From Lentisphaerae bacterium GWF2_49_21 (lineage in GTDB: Bacteria > Verrucomicrobiota > Lentisphaeria > Victivallales > GWF2-50-93), in NCBI GenBank assembly GCA_001804805.1, contig MHBH01000030.1, positions 1-33,372 on the forward strand: a stretch of DNA of 33,372 bases. The letters are read 5' to 3'. Under the pieces are notes generated by a model that worked only from the letters and a program-made list of their open reading frames with translations, ran no database searches and was not told the origin of the DNA. A program made the position numbers and the translations under genes. Shown piece after piece: positions 24,990-33,372 of the stretch. Position 1 is the first letter of the stretch. Each line of letters begins with the position of its first letter.

Positions 24990-27900
24990 GGCAGATTCAC
25001 CCTTTTTCTTAATAACCATTCACCCACTGCAAGCCCTATGAGCAGGAGCATGAACGGCCAGGAATTCCAAATGGAGACCTGTCGCCGTTCCGTCTGTATC
25101 AATGATGGAGGACCGAACTTTTCCATGGCCGTCCGCGCCATCGGAGGTTCAACTACGGCTCCGCCGGTGAGAGTTGCGAGCCTGTTCAAAGCACCCATGT
25201 CGGCGGTAAGTTCGACAAGTTCCGCAGGAGAGGATGCGGCTACCCCGAATTCGGCGCGTGCGGCGGCAAGTTCCGGAGCCATGTCCTCAGGAAGCCCCGG
25301 ACATTCAAGTATAAGCTTGTATCCGCCTTCGGGAAGCCTGCCGATGTCGCCGGAATAGATTCCCGCGGAATTTGTTTCAAATTTCAGCTTCTTCCTGCTG
25401 ACCTCCTTTTCACCGTTCATCACGCGTATCGACGGGGACAATCCGGTGACAGGAGAAAAATCGCGGCGCGTGATCTTGGCGCGAACCCTTACATTCTCAT
25501 CGGGACTGTAACGGCTCTTGTCGGCGGCGATCTTGATGCATGAAGAACCGAACAGGATCTTGTCGGCCGTGGCCCAGCGAAGAAGCTGTCCCCAGAACTT
25601 ATGATGATAGGTGTCCCCTTCCCTGTAGCGGAGTCGCCAGGATTCGTCGAACGTAAGCATCGCAACTCTGCCAAGCGCGTAGTTCTGGCAGACGATCAGA
25701 GCGTTCTCAAGTTCGAACTGGCGTCTCATCTTCAATGTCTCCTCGTCGGGAACTTCATTTGAGGCCCTTGGCTTCAGGAACGCAGGCGCCTCGAACGGCA
25801 TTGCATATGCGAGCACTGCGGCTCCGGGCTTTGCGCTCGAGATCGGATGCCTCCAGTAGAGCGACGGCAGCTCGTTCCAGACCTTTGCATTTTCATTGGG
25901 CATCTGGGAAAGCCTGGTGATGACATGTTCGCGCCCCTCCTGCGTCAGGGCGATCCTGTAAGATTCCTCAGGCGCCTTGATGAACGGCACATCGCTTGCC
26001 TTGAAGCTCACAGGAATGATTTCCTCGAGCTGAGTTCCAGAAAACGAACGCGGCATTTTCCCTGATCCTGCCACCATTATCAGCGCGCCTCCTCTTTCAG
26101 CTACGAACTTCTTCAGCGATTTAATTCCTTCGGCGCCGATCGCGGCAGGATCCACATCCCCGAGGATGATCACATCGAACTTCATCCATTCCTCGTCGTT
26201 CGCCGGAAGCCTGGTCGCCTCCGGTTCTTCGACAGGTCTTGACGCCGAAGCCGACACTGCCTGCTTTGCCGGAATATTGTCGATCGTATCAGGTTTCAGG
26301 ATCACGTACTGCAGGCGGACAGACTGGTCGCGGCTGACAAACAGGTTCTTGAGATATCTGAACTCCCAGCGCGGATAAGATTCCACATATAACACTTTTA
26401 TGCGATCGTCGGTGACGTTCGCCGGAATTGAAAGCTCGTTGTTCCCCTTCTCCACTTCGCCTTCAACCGCGTCTATCTGCACCTTGTAGGAATGATAGCC
26501 CACGGTCTTCGGCTTGTCGGAAAGCAGGATGCGTTCCCTGAGGGAATCGGCCTTCACATCGATGTTCCTGGTATCGACGATGTTTGCGCCGTCAAGCAGC
26601 TTGACCGAGATCTTCTTCCCGGAAAGATTGTCTAGCTTCACGTCGACATCGGCCTTGAAGCTGTCGTTGATGAACAGCATGTCCGGCGCATCCGCAGACA
26701 CTACCGCCGCATCCTTCGGTGGACGCTGATCATTTCCAAACGCGAGCGAGCATACCGGTATCCTGGCCTGTCCGAGACGTGCCGCTATCGTCTCAAGCGG
26801 TTCTGAAGCGTTGTGCCTTCCATCGGAAAGCAGGAGGATTCCCGCGAGCTGTCCTGCCGGAATGTCCGACATCGCCTTTCCCAGGACTCCCGAGATATTG
26901 GTGCCCATCGACGACTGGCTGTGGCCAGTTTCATCAGCGGAATTCATTTTGCCTGACAAGAGCTTCTGCTGGTCGAGTTCGGTGGGTTTGACCGCAAATG
27001 CATACGCCTTCATGCCATAGCTGTCTGAGATCCTCTGGATGATGCTGCCAGATTTCTTTGCATCAGTTCCCGAGCCAGGAGGAGTGGTCAGGATCTTCGC
27101 GGCAAGATCGCTGCGCTTGAGAGCGGTCAAGGCATCAATAGCGGTGCGTTCCGCCTCCGGAATGGACTTGTAGAGCGCCTGGTCGATCTCGTCGCCGAAA
27201 ACAGCGATCTCCTTTTCCCCGACCTGCAATGAATCGATCGCCCTCTTGCCTGTATCAAGTATTTTGTTATAGTCAACAACGATCTTATCCTTGTCCCCGC
27301 TTTTTTTGCCCAACGACTGGATGGCCGCTTCAAGAAGCTTGATCCTTTCGTCGAGGACATTCATTGTTTCCGAGCTGATGCGTTTGGAGGCGGAATCAAT
27401 CCTGCCCTTGACCTGATCGGCGAGAACAAGGCTTTTCAAGGCCAGGACTTCATTTAGCTTTGCCGGCTGAGCGGCGACATTTTTCCTGATGCTGCGCGAG
27501 GATCCAAGTATAGGTTTAAGTTTTTCAACAGTCTGATCTCCGGAACCCGCCGATATCTGGCTGAGCGTCACCAGTCCATCCATCTGGGCGGAGAGCTCCT
27601 GCCGGGCCTGGTCCAGGACTGAAACAGTTTCCTCGGATCGGAAAGGGCGTTTTGTCTTCAGGACCGAGAGATATTCTGCAAGCCTTATCCTTTCGCCAAG
27701 GCCCATTCCCGTGTCAGCGATGTCCATGGAGGCGCTGTTGTCGACGGCCACCACGACATAACGGTCTATCTTGCGTGAAACTTCAAAGCTCCTGACCGGC
27801 TGGCACAATGCGAAGGTCACGAGAAGCACCAGCAATGCACGCAGCACCCTGATTATCTTCCCCTCGCGTTTGCGGACAGTCTGGCATTCGAACGCATAAA

Positions 27901-28186
27901 GGACAAGGACAATCTCGGTGGAGATCGCTCCGACGAGAAGTATCAGCCATATCGCCCAGGTGGTTGCAAAGATCAGGTGCCGCTGGAACGCCTGTGCAGC
28001 GACAAGAAGGGCGATGAAGCAGACGAGGGCACGGACTGCAGGCGAAACAAAAGTCATCCATCCCGTACCATGGACACTCCAGGGACGCAGCCGGATCCAC
28101 GCGGCGAAAAGCAGGATCGTCCCAATCCACAGGATCAGCGTTGGCACGCTCTGGGAAAGCAGGAAATGCTGTGTCATTTCATTCAT
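24986..28186 (-). CDS. Membrane protein with split vWA domain and glutamine-amidotransferase-like fold
   Basis: 1066 residues; the ATG overlaps the TGA of the previous gene. Four N-terminal membrane segments lie within residues 10-130 and one is at the C terminus (WPFMLLLIGLAVGEWLL). A vWA domain begins with MIDAS residues DNSAS at 149-153. Its other metal-binding residues appear only at Thr429 (SSMGTN) and Asp455 (LLLSDGRHN), so about 230 helical residues are inserted after the first strand. Residues ~595-720 are a class I glutamine-amidotransferase-like fold (IKVLYVESYPRWEFRYLKNL, VIILGDVDP) without the catalytic Cys. Such proteins are recognised in MoxR-associated operons. A role in metal-dependent protein-protein contacts in the periplasm is inferred. 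Confidence 0.9.
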   Translation of the reverse strand: MNEMTQHFLLSQSVPTLILWIGTILLFAAWIRLRPWSVHGTGWMTFVSPAVRALVCFIALLVAAQAFQRHLIFATTWAIWLILLVGAISTEIVLVLYAFECQTVRKREGKIIRVLRALLVLLVTFALCQPVRSFEVSRKIDRYVVVAVDNSASMDIADTGMGLGERIRLAEYLSVLKTKRPFRSEETVSVLDQARQELSAQMDGLVTLSQISAGSGDQTVEKLKPILGSSRSIRKNVAAQPAKLNEVLALKSLVLADQVKGRIDSASKRISSETMNVLDERIKLLEAAIQSLGKKSGDKDKIVVDYNKILDTGKRAIDSLQVGEKEIAVFGDEIDQALYKSIPEAERTAIDALTALKRSDLAAKILTTPPGSGTDAKKSGSIIQRISDSYGMKAYAFAVKPTELDQQKLLSGKMNSADETGHSQSSMGTNISGVLGKAMSDIPAGQLAGILLLSDGRHNASEPLETIAARLGQARIPVCSLAFGNDQRPPKDAAVVSADAPDMLFINDSFKADVDVKLDNLSGKKISVKLLDGANIVDTRNIDVKADSLRERILLSDKPKTVGYHSYKVQIDAVEGEVEKGNNELSIPANVTDDRIKVLYVESYPRWEFRYLKNLFVSRDQSVRLQYVILKPDTIDNIPAKQAVSASASRPVEEPEATRLPANDEEWMKFDVIILGDVDPAAIGAEGIKSLKKFVAERGGALIMVAGSGKMPRSFSGTQLEEIIPVSFKASDVPFIKAPEESYRIALTQEGREHVITRLSQMPNENAKVWNELPSLYWRHPISSAKPGAAVLAYAMPFEAPAFLKPRASNEVPDEETLKMRRQFELENALIVCQNYALGRVAMLTFDESWRLRYREGDTYHHKFWGQLLRWATADKILFGSSCIKIAADKSRYSPDENVRVRAKITRRDFSPVTGLSPSIRVMNGEKEVSRKKLKFETNSAGIYSGDIGRLPEGGYKLILECPGLPEDMAPELAAARAEFGVAASSPAELVELTADMGALNRLATLTGGAVVEPPMARTAMEKFGPPSLIQTERRQVSIWNSWPFMLLLIGLAVGEWLLRKRVNLP

Positions 28187-30696
28187 GATTTAAAATTATA
28201 ACTTTCAGGTGAATGGTTTGTCTGGCCATGGAACTCGACGGCCTCAACCAAGTGAATGCGGCGGTTCGAGGCTATCCAGCGTTCAAGCACAACTTCAGCG
28301 ACGAGTATCACAAGCGCCAGCGCCATCAGATATTTCCAAATCTCCCTGCCGGGAACACCTCCGGTCGTGGCGGTCATCAGCTCCTCGATGTTCTTCGGGG
28401 AAAACAAATCGATGCGGTCGCGCAGGGTCATTAATTCCTCTTCGGAGAGTTTTCCAAGACTGCTCTCCTCCGGGTTCGCAAGGACAACGAACGGCATTTC
28501 TGTCAAAGGCTGTCCGTCCGCACCCTTCGGAGAATCCTTGATCGACGCCACCATTATCCTATAGAGCCCGGGCCATCTGGTGTCGGAGCACCTGACAAGA
28601 CGGCGCCCGTCCACTTTCAGGAGTTCGGCCTTTCCCGGACGTCCTATCGGCGCCATGACAGGAAGTTCCTGCACCTTGCCCGACACATCGGCCCTGGCGG
28701 AAGTCTTTGTTGATACTGCGCTAGGAGAAGATCCGTCATTCAGCTCGAATATGACCTCCGTCCCGGCTTTTATGTTTGCATCGACACCGCCTGCGGAAGA
28801 CAGATGATAGACAATTTCATGCATTGCCGGCACGAAGATTTTCAGGGAAGGGAGCGTACTGTCATTCCGGTCCATCGCGAATGAGGTCATGGCTACGAAC
28901 CCGTGCCCGAATTTCCTTTCCGCCATGAACGGATCGCCTGTATCGAGGAGTCCGCATACGTCGACAGACACATCTGCCTTGTCGATATTGAAGCGCCAGT
29001 ACGAATTTATCAGCGCGAGCGAAGCGTCGGAACGCGTTGTCTCCGCGCATAGCCTGAGGGCCGGATGCGTAAAGCTCTTCAGCGCGAAATGCGCAGGAGA
29101 GTCCGGCAGATTCTTCCTGGCAATGATTTCAGCGGGAAGGAATCTTTCCCCCGACTGCGAGCGGAACGAATTGAGCATCTTCGGATCCGTCCGGTCGCCC
29201 GGCGCGATAAAAAGCCCTCCTCCGGACCTGACCCGCGCGATGAGCTTCTCACCGAGCTGCTGAGGAATGAAAGGAGGATTGGCAAGGATTATGACACGGA
29301 ACTTGTCCAGATCCATCTTCATGGCCACATCGACGCCGACGACTTCCGGTTTGATCGGGAATGCCAGGCCGGCCTTGTTCTCAGGCGAATTCACATTCCC
29401 CGGACAGAGCGCAAGTCGCATGAATTCAGCCGCACCGTCGATCGGGCGCTTTGAAGGGGCCCCGTCGATTATCAGCACAGGGAGGGTGTCGATCACGTCA
29501 ATGATCCTGGTCTGGGTATTGTCCACCTCCTGATCGTCGTTGCAGGCGATCTCACATGTCACCACCGCGCGTCCGGCCTTCTTGAAGCGGTGCTCGAAGG
29601 TGACGGTTTCGGAAGCGCCGGGAGGAAGTTCCTTGAGGAATGTCTCGCGGGTAATCGTCTCTCCGTTGATCAGCAGTCTCACAGCGGCAGGCTGGATCGG
29701 CAGATCTCCGCCGTTGACAACCTTGACTTCGATCTTGACGGGCTGACCTATTCCAGGACAGGCGCGAGGGAACGTGATGTCCGCGATGGCCGCGTTCCTG
29801 AACGGCTGCGGGAATGTAAATCTTCGGACTACAACCTTTGGACGTATGGCGGAGGTGTTGAGGTTCCCTGCAAGATAGTTCCATCTCGCCTGGCTTTGGA
29901 TGTCCCAACCGACCGCCTGCTTGTCGGTGAAGAGAACTATCTTCTTGACGGGATTCCGTCCTTCCACGAGCATCGCGGCGGCGGCGTTGAAAGCCTCCAG
30001 CGCGCCGAAGGATCCGCCTGCCGGTTGGAAATCCCTGTGGTTTATCATGTCGATTATTTCCCTGTGGTTCGAAGTCGGCGCCTTGACAAGTGCGTATGGA
30101 ATTGGACCGGCCAGTATGAGACCGACAGAATCGCCGGAGGAGCAGTTCTTCACGATCTGGATCGCCTCATCCTTTGCGCGGTTGAAATTAGGACGCCCGT
30201 CGGCGAGAATCCTCATGGAGTCGGAACCGTCAATGATAATGATGATGTCGCGGTCGCCGCTCGCGGAAAGCCAGGAGCGTTTCTGGAGCCATCGTTCCGA
30301 TGCCGCCGCGGCAATTGCGAATATCGCAGAAAGTCCCGCCACAAGAAGGAGGCGCTTCCTTGTCTTTACGGATTTCCACACAACCGAAGAAACTCCGATG
30401 CAGATCGAAGCGATTGCGAGAAGTGGAAGGGTCACGAGCCAGGAAACGGAAGGCTGGCTCGAGAGGAACGGCCTCGCCATAGCCATTACGATCGCCGCGA
30501 CAAGAAGACAACGGAGCACAAGCAGGATCATCTCCTCAAGGAGAAGCCGGCGCCTCTCGGTCTCGAGCGAAGCCGCGAGGAAACGCATCGCGCCCCATTT
30601 GACAGGACGCGCCTTGTTCCGGTTCAGAAGATGTATCACCACCGGCATTGAAACCAGGACAAGACCAATCAGCATTGGAAATTCTAAAAAAGTCAT
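28183..30696 (-). CDS. BatA-type membrane vWA protein
   Basis: 837 residues. The N terminus matches the BatA family (FEFPMLIGL-like LEFPMLIGLVLVSMPVVIHL, then WGAMRFLAASLETERRRLLL). Membrane helices lie near residues 10-24, 55-75, 85-107 and 116-132, with one near 785 at the C terminus. The vWA MIDAS is DGSDS at 156-160. A Rossmann-like amidotransferase-type segment starts near residue 395 (LPVLIIDGAPSKRPIDGAAE). The GAGGA ribosome binding site is rather far (12 bases) from the ATG. It is the third gene of the MoxR operon and is joined by ATGA to the next vWA gene. In Bacteroides, Bat proteins were linked to aerotolerance; the role here is unproven. Confidence 0.92.
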   Translation of the reverse strand: MTFLEFPMLIGLVLVSMPVVIHLLNRNKARPVKWGAMRFLAASLETERRRLLLEEMILLVLRCLLVAAIVMAMARPFLSSQPSVSWLVTLPLLAIASICIGVSSVVWKSVKTRKRLLLVAGLSAIFAIAAAASERWLQKRSWLSASGDRDIIIIIDGSDSMRILADGRPNFNRAKDEAIQIVKNCSSGDSVGLILAGPIPYALVKAPTSNHREIIDMINHRDFQPAGGSFGALEAFNAAAAMLVEGRNPVKKIVLFTDKQAVGWDIQSQARWNYLAGNLNTSAIRPKVVVRRFTFPQPFRNAAIADITFPRACPGIGQPVKIEVKVVNGGDLPIQPAAVRLLINGETITRETFLKELPPGASETVTFEHRFKKAGRAVVTCEIACNDDQEVDNTQTRIIDVIDTLPVLIIDGAPSKRPIDGAAEFMRLALCPGNVNSPENKAGLAFPIKPEVVGVDVAMKMDLDKFRVIILANPPFIPQQLGEKLIARVRSGGGLFIAPGDRTDPKMLNSFRSQSGERFLPAEIIARKNLPDSPAHFALKSFTHPALRLCAETTRSDASLALINSYWRFNIDKADVSVDVCGLLDTGDPFMAERKFGHGFVAMTSFAMDRNDSTLPSLKIFVPAMHEIVYHLSSAGGVDANIKAGTEVIFELNDGSSPSAVSTKTSARADVSGKVQELPVMAPIGRPGKAELLKVDGRRLVRCSDTRWPGLYRIMVASIKDSPKGADGQPLTEMPFVVLANPEESSLGKLSEEELMTLRDRIDLFSPKNIEELMTATTGGVPGREIWKYLMALALVILVAEVVLERWIASNRRIHLVEAVEFHGQTNHSPESYNFKS

Positions 30697-31018
30697 TCGA
30701 ACTGCGATTCCTCTTTAAATGTAACACAGGCACTTGTCCCGTCGTATGACTGGGATCTTGCCTGTGGTCTAAGTATTTCCTGTACGTTTAAATTTATGTC
30801 GCCTCCCTGCGGGGGCTTTGACATTTTCCCTTATTATCATATCCCCCACGCTTTCGCATGGGGCTACAAGATTACGCCATCCTGCGGAGGCTAATTCAAA
30901 TTTTCATTCTTCACCCACTCACCCATTCATCCAACCATCCAGCTTTCCGCGCCATAGCTTCTTTGCGACGGCATGTACCATCTTAATATTCAAGAATGGG
31001 ACAGGCTAAAGCCCGTCC
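30697..31018. repeat. Repeat mosaic between DUF58 and BatA genes
   Basis: This 322-bp gap holds no gene. It has a hairpin at 30725-30766 (CACAGGCA and TGCCTGTG), CCCCACGCTTTCGCATGGGG at 30844-30863, CATCCTGCGGAGGC, and the module at 30951-31023 shared with 7883-7960. That last module runs into the stop codon of the DUF58 gene: the CTACTT ending its GTCCCTACT motif is the stop and final Lys codon. The repeats may change the expression ratio along the operon. Confidence 0.8.
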
Positions 31019-31969
31019 CTACTTGCTCAACCTCATCCTGCCTGCCAGATACTCCAGCAGAGCGTCATCGAAATCCTTGCGCGTGCTGACGGGGACATAT
31101 TCTATGCGCATCTCGCCGCACCCTTTGCGGATCGCCTTCACGAACTTGCGGATCTCGTCGAGATAAGCCGCACGTGTCGCCCTCGGATCGAGCTCGATGC
31201 GGTTCGTGGAAACTTCCAGGTCTTCGAATTCGCTCCACTTCTCGAATGGGAAGCTGAGTTCCTCCTCTGCCATCACGTGCATGAGGACGACTTCGTGCTT
31301 CCTGAACCGGAAATGATGCAGTGCCTTCAATATCTCTTCGGGATCATCAAAGAGATCCGAGATCAGGATCACAAGACCGCGCCGCTTGATCCGTTCCGCG
31401 ATGTCATGGAGTATCGGTGCAATGGACGTCTCACCGCCGGGCTCGGTGTTGTTCAGCTCCTCAAGAAGTGCACGGAGATGGCTGACACGTCCGCGCGACG
31501 GCAGGTAACGACGGACGGCGGTGTCGAAGGTGACAAGCCCCACAGCGTCCTGCTGATGGATCATCAGATGCAGAAGCGAAGCCGCAAGATAACGGCCATA
31601 GTCGAATTTGCTCAGACGCCTGCTCCTGCGGACGGAGGACATGGTTCCGGCATAGCCCATTGATCCGGACGCGTCGAGGAGGATCGTCGCACGGAGATTG
31701 GTCTCGTCCTCGTATTGCTTGACGTAGTAGCGGTCGGATTTTCCGTAGACGCGCCAGTCGAGGGCCCGGATGTCGTCGCCGTTCGCATATTCACGGTGCT
31801 CCGCAAATTCAACGGAGGATCCGCGGAACGGACTGCGGTGACGTCCTGTCACCGAACCTTCCATCACGCCGCGCGCCAGAAAATCCAGCCGGTGGATCTT
31901 CGCAAGGGCTTCGGGATCGAGAAGCCACATGTACGGCGGAGAATTGTTTGTCGCGAAAAGGGAATCCAT
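31019..31969 (-). CDS. DUF58-family vWA-like protein
   Basis: 316 residues with AAAGG before the ATG. It has the DUF58 signature RSPFRGSSVEFAEHREYANG followed by DDIRALDWRVYGKSDRYYVK, then a vWA-like core with DASGS at 99-103 and the later segment LVILISDLFDDPEE. It is soluble with no membrane helix. DUF58 proteins almost always sit beside MoxR ATPases, as here. It is separated from moxR by 275 bases that include a hairpin with a T-run, so it may have its own promoter; a TTGACA lies near 32022 but I see no good -10. Its role is probably as an adaptor or client of the MoxR ATPase. Confidence 0.93.
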   Translation of the reverse strand: MDSLFATNNSPPYMWLLDPEALAKIHRLDFLARGVMEGSVTGRHRSPFRGSSVEFAEHREYANGDDIRALDWRVYGKSDRYYVKQYEDETNLRATILLDASGSMGYAGTMSSVRRSRRLSKFDYGRYLAASLLHLMIHQQDAVGLVTFDTAVRRYLPSRGRVSHLRALLEELNNTEPGGETSIAPILHDIAERIKRRGLVILISDLFDDPEEILKALHHFRFRKHEVVLMHVMAEEELSFPFEKWSEFEDLEVSTNRIELDPRATRAAYLDEIRKFVKAIRKGCGEMRIEYVPVSTRKDFDDALLEYLAGRMRLSK

Positions 31970-32147
31970 AGAACCTTTATTTGATAGTTATGCCCATCTC
32001 TGATTTCAATTTGAGTCTTAATTTGTCAAAATCTTATATCCTGTCTTTTCTGTTTTTACGTCAGGCGCTTGGGCCTGACCCTGGAGTGCGTGTGACAAAG
32101 TCACCGCTCAGTCTTTTCGTCATTCATGGCTTCGATAAACAGCAAAA

Positions 32148-32176
32148 GCGCAGACTGCATCGAATTCCGTCTGCGC
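32148..32176 (-). terminator. Hairpin with T-run between moxR and DUF58 gene
   Basis: GCGCAGAC and GTCTGCGC form an 8-bp GC-rich stem with a 13-base loop. On the minus strand it is followed by TTTTGCTGTT. It lies about 70 bases after the moxR stop. It may attenuate read-through into the rest of the operon. Two weaker hairpins (GTCAGGC/GCCTGAC and GTGAC/GTCAC) lie nearby in the gene-free stretch 31970-32244. Confidence 0.55.
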
Positions 32177-32244
32177 ACTCCAACGGATTCGTTTCACTCA
32201 TCGTAAAACTTCAAAACAGATTCAAAAATGCGTATACCATCGAA

Positions 32245-33309
32245 TCAGACGGCGGATGTTCCCGAAAGGAGATCTTCCTTCTTGGGCTTGACAGTCTCCA
32301 GGAGGCGTTTGACGACCTTGTCGGAACTGATGCCTGCGGCTTCCGCATTAAATGTCGTCACAAGACGGTGCCTGAGGACCGGGAGCGCCATTTCCCTGAC
32401 ATCTTCAGTGATCGCATGGTATCTTCCGCGCAGGATTGCGCGTGCCTTTGCCGCAAGCATGAGGTTGATGGCTGCACGGGGTCCGGCGCCCCACTGGACA
32501 AGCTCCTTGATGAAATCAGGCGATTTCGGATCCGAAGGACGCGTCGACCTGACAATCTCCCTCGCATATTCAAAGACATGTTCGGCGGCCGGAACACGTC
32601 GCACGATCCCCTGCAGACGGATTATGTCCTCGGCATGAAGAATCGGTTTGAGATCGGACTTGGTCTGGCCGCTGACCATTTTCATGATCTGCAGTTCCTC
32701 GGCCTCAGTGGGATAATCGACATATATCATGAAGATGAACCGGTCAAGCTGGGCTTCCGGAAGCGGATACGTTCCTTCCTGTTCGATGGGATTCTGTGTC
32801 GCAAGAACAAAGAACGGATCAGGCAGATGATAGTCCTTCTCTCCGACCGTAACTATCCTTTCCTGCATCGCCTCCAGCAGAGCGGCCTGCGTTTTCGGAG
32901 GTGTACGGTTGATCTCGTCGGCAAGAAGCATGTTCGCAAAGATAGGCCCGTGGACGAATCTGAAAACACGTTTTCCGGTCGTACGGTCCTCCTCGAGGAC
33001 GTCCGTTCCCGTTATGTCAGAAGGCATCAGGTCGGGAGTGAACTGCACGCGCTTGAAGCTCAGGGAAACGGCCCGGGAGATAGTGCTCACGAGCAATGTC
33101 TTTGCAAGTCCCGGAACACCGACAAGAAGCGCATGACCGCGGCAGAATATCGCCACGAGCACCTGTTCCACGACATCAGTCTGGCCGACAATGACCTGGC
33201 CGATCTGCGCCGACATGTCCCTGTAGGCGTCGTGCAGGCTTTTTACAGCGTTCAGATCGTCGTTCTCGTCCGCAGCTTCCGGCGCATGCTTCACCTTTTC
33301 CTTGGTCAT
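32245..33309 (-). CDS. moxR: MoxR-family AAA+ ATPase
   Basis: 354 residues with AGGAGG before the ATG. It has Walker A GVPGLAKT at 64-71, Walker B LLADEIN at 128-134, sensor-1 Asn173 in ATQNPIEQEG, then the arginine-finger region PEAQLDRFIF. MoxR proteins are cytoplasmic chaperone-like ATPases that help assemble or activate partner proteins with vWA domains. Three vWA-type partners are encoded downstream here (DUF58, BatA type, split vWA), which fits that role. It is the first gene of the operon in the window; the 63 bases to the right edge hold no clear promoter. Confidence 0.96.
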   Translation of the reverse strand: MTKEKVKHAPEAADENDDLNAVKSLHDAYRDMSAQIGQVIVGQTDVVEQVLVAIFCRGHALLVGVPGLAKTLLVSTISRAVSLSFKRVQFTPDLMPSDITGTDVLEEDRTTGKRVFRFVHGPIFANMLLADEINRTPPKTQAALLEAMQERIVTVGEKDYHLPDPFFVLATQNPIEQEGTYPLPEAQLDRFIFMIYVDYPTEAEELQIMKMVSGQTKSDLKPILHAEDIIRLQGIVRRVPAAEHVFEYAREIVRSTRPSDPKSPDFIKELVQWGAGPRAAINLMLAAKARAILRGRYHAITEDVREMALPVLRHRLVTTFNAEAAGISSDKVVKRLLETVKPKKEDLLSGTSAV

Positions 33310-33372
33310 TGAAATCCTCCTGTCAAGTCCTGATTTCGATTTGACACTTTAAATTAAAATTACTTTGATTAG

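Noticed and set aside
29590-30718. Two plus-strand frames of 272 and 353 residues opposite the BatA-type gene
   Set aside because: They are shadows in GC-rich codons; the minus strand carries the vWA and BatA motifs.
31981-33312. 443-residue plus-strand open frame
   Set aside because: It lies opposite moxR, whose Walker motifs are clear on the minus strand; the plus-strand product is basic and has no recognisable domain.

Overview
The window looks like a chromosomal piece of a diderm PVC-group bacterium, most likely Lentisphaerota or a close relative. This is an inference from gene content. A type II pseudopilin-like protein with an H-X9-DG-like motif is translationally coupled to a GntR regulator carrying a solute-binding-protein-like sensor. 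A MoxR / DUF58 / BatA / vWA / DUF4175-like / alpha-toroid operon resembles those of Planctomycetes and Lentisphaerae. There is also a lipoprotein GH5 glycosidase. No tRNA, rRNA, CRISPR array, transposase or phage gene was seen.

Layout. (1) 1-2435, minus: the start of a large secreted protein with a seven-blade-like propeller, three Fn3 domains and Ig-like repeats; it runs off the left edge. (2) 2436-3096: a divergent control region with two copies of an unusual two-site operator and a 274-bp repeat. (3) 3097-5895, plus: a membrane hybrid histidine kinase. (4) 6205-10389, minus, with repeat mosaics between genes: a SecD-P1/Sel1/TPR lipoprotein, a CbpA-like DnaJ protein, an eRF1-domain-3-like protein and a two-TM protein with heptad glycines. 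(5) 10442-12981, minus: alpha/beta hydrolase, flavodoxin-reductase-type FAD protein, and a probably internally deleted FAD oxidoreductase. (6) 13081-15274, minus: a periplasmic BON protein, a cytoplasmic BON paralogue and a surface-repeat protein, ending in a hairpin terminator and preceded by a third copy of the two-site operator. (7) 15793-19828, minus: GH5 lipoprotein, a small secreted protein, the pseudopilin and its coupled GntR/SBP regulator. (8) 20185-33309, minus: the MoxR operon, whose last four genes are joined by ATGA overlaps.

How it may fit together. Three promoters, for the propeller/Fn3 protein, the hybrid kinase and the BON operon, share a ~41-bp two-site operator with the same 19-20 base spacing to a -10 box. 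This points to one regulon for envelope or stress functions that includes its own sensor kinase. Two of these promoters lie beside the same end of a 270-bp repeat, and the ~100-bp core of that repeat is inverted relative to its flanks when the two copies are compared, as if it flips between 26-bp arms. Several other palindromic repeat families sit between genes, and one of them seems to have been captured inside a coding sequence.
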